DNA of 64,000 bases. It comes from Bernardetiaceae bacterium. GTDB lineage: Bacteria > Bacteroidota > Bacteroidia > Cytophagales > Thermoflexibacteraceae. The notes under the pieces are model-generated. The model was not told the origin of the DNA. It did no database searches and saw only the letters and a program-made list of their open reading frames with translations. The translations under genes were made by a program, and so were the position numbers. Where the stretch lies: contig JANWVT010000004.1 in the NCBI GenBank assembly GCA_025056255.1, forward strand, positions 62,001-126,000, read 5' to 3'. Of this stretch, positions 61,801-64,000 are shown one piece after another; the first letter of the stretch is position 1; each line of letters opens with the position of its first letter.

Positions 61801-62736
61801 ATGAGTAAAAATGTGTTGATAATAGATGAAATGCATCCATCTTTGACCAACCTGTTGCAGCAAGCAGGATTCAATACCAATTATGCCCCTCAGATTACCC
61901 GCGCCGAAATATTAGCCATATTACCCGCCTATCATGTCTTGATAGTGCGCTCTAAAACGCCAATAGATGCTGAGCTAATTCATCGGGCAGCCGCCTTGCA
62001 AGTAGTGGCACGTGCTGGTGCTGGTACCGACCAAATAGACATAGCAGCGCTGCAAGCGCGCAATATTGCCCTGATTAATGCCCCCGAAGGCAATCGGGAC
62101 GCCGTAGGCGAGCATGCCGTAGGCATGCTGTTAGCATTGATGAACAAATTGCTCCAAGCCGACTGCCAAGTGCGTCAAAAAATTTGGGACAGAGAAGCAA
62201 ATCGCGGTTATGAACTCATGAACAAAACCGTAGGCATCATTGGATACGGCAATACAGGACAGGCTTTTGCACAAAAACTTAGCGGCTTTGGTTGTCGCGT
62301 GTTGGCATACGATAAGTACAAAAGTGGTTTTTCGGATACATACGCTGCCGAAGCTACCTTAGAACAATTGTGGGCAGAGGCAGAGATACTGAGTTTGCAC
62401 ATACCGCTCACGGCTGAAACGCGTGGCTGGGTAAATGAATCTTTTTTTGACAAATTTATTCATCCGGTTTGGTTCATCAACACTGCTCGGGGCGAAATTG
62501 CACCCTTAGCCGCCATTCGGGCAGCTCTGCAATCAGGCAAGCTGCGTGGGGCTTGTTTAGATGTATTGGAGCAAGAAAAATTAGACCAACTCACACCCGC
62601 ACAAGCAGCCGATTTCGAGTGGCTAACCCAGCAAAACAACGTGTTGTTTTCGCCCCACGTAGCTGGATGGACCTATGAGTCTTATGAGCGCATCAATCGT
62701 GTATTAGTAGAAAAACTCGTGCGCCTTACCGGATAA
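61801..62736 (+). CDS. D-2-hydroxyacid dehydrogenase (SerA-like, NAD-binding)
   Basis: This 311-residue NAD-dependent oxidoreductase of the D-isomer 2-hydroxyacid family has the Rossmann motif VGIIGYGNTGQAFAQKL at about residue 142. The catalytic Arg is in INTARGEIAPL and the His in FSPHVAGWTYES, with the intermediate Glu in the SGKLRGACLDVLEQEK region. It lacks a C-terminal ACT domain, so a phosphoglycerate dehydrogenase of the short form or an undefined hydroxyacid enzyme is possible. No serB/serC neighbours are present. It begins 96 bases after gldJ, separated by a terminator. Confidence 0.85.
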   Translation: MSKNVLIIDEMHPSLTNLLQQAGFNTNYAPQITRAEILAILPAYHVLIVRSKTPIDAELIHRAAALQVVARAGAGTDQIDIAALQARNIALINAPEGNRDAVGEHAVGMLLALMNKLLQADCQVRQKIWDREANRGYELMNKTVGIIGYGNTGQAFAQKLSGFGCRVLAYDKYKSGFSDTYAAEATLEQLWAEAEILSLHIPLTAETRGWVNESFFDKFIHPVWFINTARGEIAPLAAIRAALQSGKLRGACLDVLEQEKLDQLTPAQAADFEWLTQQNNVLFSPHVAGWTYESYERINRVLVEKLVRLTG

Positions 62737-62780
62737 AATCTCTATTTTTGTGTAGTAATTAAACCGCATACCTAATCAGC

Positions 62781-64000
62781 ATGGCACAAACCCAAGTTTC
62801 TACTGCTCACTTTTCCCTAACACGCGAAGAGGTGCTGAATGACTATCGCATTGCTTGTGAAAGCCGTCATGCGAGCTTGATGGGGCGCAAAGAAGTGTTC
62901 ATGGGAAAAGCCAAGTTTGGCATTTTTGGCGACGGAAAAGAAGTTGCCCAAATTGCCATGGCTAAAGCCTTTCGCAAAGGCGATTTTCGTGCCGGTTACT
63001 ATCGCGACCAAACCTTCATGTTTGCCTTAGGCGCACTTACTTTGGAGCAATACTTTGCCCAGCTATATGCCCATGCCGATGTAGAGGCAGAACCAGCTAC
63101 TGGTGGGCGCTGCATGAACGCTCACTTTGCCACCCGCAGTTTAGACAACAATGGCAAATGGAAAAATCTTGTAGAACAGTACAACTCTTCTGCCGATATT
63201 TCCTGCACCGCTGGACAGATGCCCCGATTGGTTGGTTTAGCTTATGCCTCTAAGCTATATCGGCACAACCCACAGCTCTCCCACCTAACTAACTTTTCCA
63301 TACAAGGCAACGAAGTAGCCTTTGGAACCATTGGCAATGCCTCTACCTCCGAAGGCTTATTTTTTGAAGCCGTCAATGCAGCCGGAGTACTGCAGATACC
63401 TATGGTTATATCTGTATGGGACGATGGCTATGGTATTTCTGTGCCACAGGAGTACCACACTACCAAGGGCGATATTTACAAGGTGCTCATTGGCTTTCAG
63501 CGAACCGAGTCTGAGCCCGGCTTTGAACTATTTCAAGTAAAAGGCTGGCAATACGACGAATTATGCCAAGTATATCAGCAAGCAGCTGCCATTGCGCGAT
63601 ACGAACATGTTCCTTGCCTAATTCATGTTACAGAAATGACACAGCCACAAGGGCATTCTACTTCTGGCTCGCATGAACGCTATAAATCGAAAGAGCGCCT
63701 CGCTTGGGAAGCCGAGTATGACTGCATTAGGCAAATGGGTAAGTGGATGGTAGCTAATGGCTATGCAACCGTTGAAGAGTTGGAAGAAATAGACCGCCAA
63801 GCCAAACAGCGCGCTTTGGAAGCTAAAAATAGGGCATGGACCGCCTTTGTGAATTCCATGAAAGATGACCAGCAAGAAGTGCTGCGCTTGTTGGCAGAAG
63901 CAGCTGATACTTGTGCCGATGAAGCAGTGAAAGAAGAGTTGCTCATGGTGCGTTCTGAATATCAGCGCACTATTCATCCGCAGCACTTAGATGCGATGAA
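62781..64000 (+). CDS. 2-oxoacid dehydrogenase E1 component (alpha part of a probable alpha-beta fusion; partial)
   Basis: This is the thiamine-diphosphate E1 of a branched-chain or similar 2-oxoacid dehydrogenase, cut by the window end (406 codons visible). The frame is open from the ATG at 62781. Visible parts are RKEVFMGKAKFGIFGDGKEV near the N-terminus, GYYRDQTFMFALG, GGRCMNAHFATR, and the diphosphate region GNASTSEGLFFEAVNAAGVLQIPMVISVWDDGYGIS, where the usual GDG is GNA. The sequence ends in an alpha-chain-like helix rich in Glu and Ala. In Bacteroidota the alpha and beta parts of this enzyme are commonly fused in one ~650-residue chain, so the beta part should follow. It would work with E2 and lpdA (48648). 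Confidence 0.88.
   Translation, partial: MAQTQVSTAHFSLTREEVLNDYRIACESRHASLMGRKEVFMGKAKFGIFGDGKEVAQIAMAKAFRKGDFRAGYYRDQTFMFALGALTLEQYFAQLYAHADVEAEPATGGRCMNAHFATRSLDNNGKWKNLVEQYNSSADISCTAGQMPRLVGLAYASKLYRHNPQLSHLTNFSIQGNEVAFGTIGNASTSEGLFFEAVNAAGVLQIPMVISVWDDGYGISVPQEYHTTKGDIYKVLIGFQRTESEPGFELFQVKGWQYDELCQVYQQAAAIARYEHVPCLIHVTEMTQPQGHSTSGSHERYKSKERLAWEAEYDCIRQMGKWMVANGYATVEELEEIDRQAKQRALEAKNRAWTAFVNSMKDDQQEVLRLLAEAADTCADEAVKEELLMVRSEYQRTIHPQHLDAM

Overview
The window reads as one stretch of a Bacteroidota chromosome, most likely from a gliding, carotenoid-making member of the Cytophagales. The evidence is a gliding/type IX secretion lipoprotein (gldJ, 60436-61704), a PorT-like barrel next to ubiE, an OmpA/PD40 outer-membrane protein, a DUF5686 protein, DUF2805, an MbnP lipoprotein, a beta-carotene ketolase, and several TAnnTTTG-type -7 boxes. 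The genus cannot be named from the sequence. No rRNA, tRNA, CRISPR array or intact insertion sequence was recognised.

Layout. 1-660 is the 3' end of holB. 661-1638 is a gene-poor kilobase. 1639-3802 is a tightly overlapping set: crtW, a DUF2805 gene and a membrane site-2 protease. 3792-10662 is mostly leftward: TIGR01777 epimerase, M1 peptidase, HupE/UreJ-like protein, an unknown, an HMA copper-type protein and mpl. 10726-13897 is dnaB, a SpeE-like methyltransferase and a secreted unknown. 14236-20507 holds an acyl-CoA synthetase, the OmpA/PD40 protein and uvrB. 20697-25860 holds a barrel, a methyltransferase-osmC-VOC operon, an aspartylglucosaminidase-type enzyme and a secreted L-type lectin. 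25886-26635 is a stranded phage-head/toxin remnant. 26739-35222 is a seven-gene leftward run: an uncharacterised conserved protein, glmM, cysteine desulfurase, glyS, an Rpn-type nuclease, yebC and purM. 35417-42650 contains MbnP, an NMT1/THI5-like protein, a TPR protein, rlmN and a DUF5686 protein. 42965-46622 is ettA-lipoprotein-metK with a strong terminator. 46754-64000 has a PAS/REC signalling protein, lpdA, a MacB-type permease, ubiE, porT, a P-type ATPase, an FKBP, agmatine deiminase, a GT2, gldJ, a D-2-hydroxyacid dehydrogenase and the start of a fused 2-oxoacid dehydrogenase E1.

Most genes are housekeeping: replication and repair (holB, dnaB, uvrB), translation (glyS, rlmN, ettA), cofactors and central metabolism (metK, purM, lpdA, E1), and wall and lipid metabolism (glmM, mpl, acyl-CoA synthetase). 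The envelope theme is strong: PorT, GldJ, OmpA/PD40, DUF5686 and secreted M1 and lectin proteins fit a gliding cell that secretes enzymes.

The most unusual items are (i) the phage minor-head/CdiA-type toxin fragment, which has lost its 5' end and is cut by an in-frame amber codon, (ii) a PAS-PAS-PAS-DHp-REC protein with no ATPase domain, (iii) an Rpn-family nuclease whose usual catalytic Glu is Ala, (iv) a Ca-type P-ATPase with Ala in place of the M4 Glu, and (v) related GC-rich short tandem repeats in two distant intergenic gaps. I did not find a clearly new multi-gene system.
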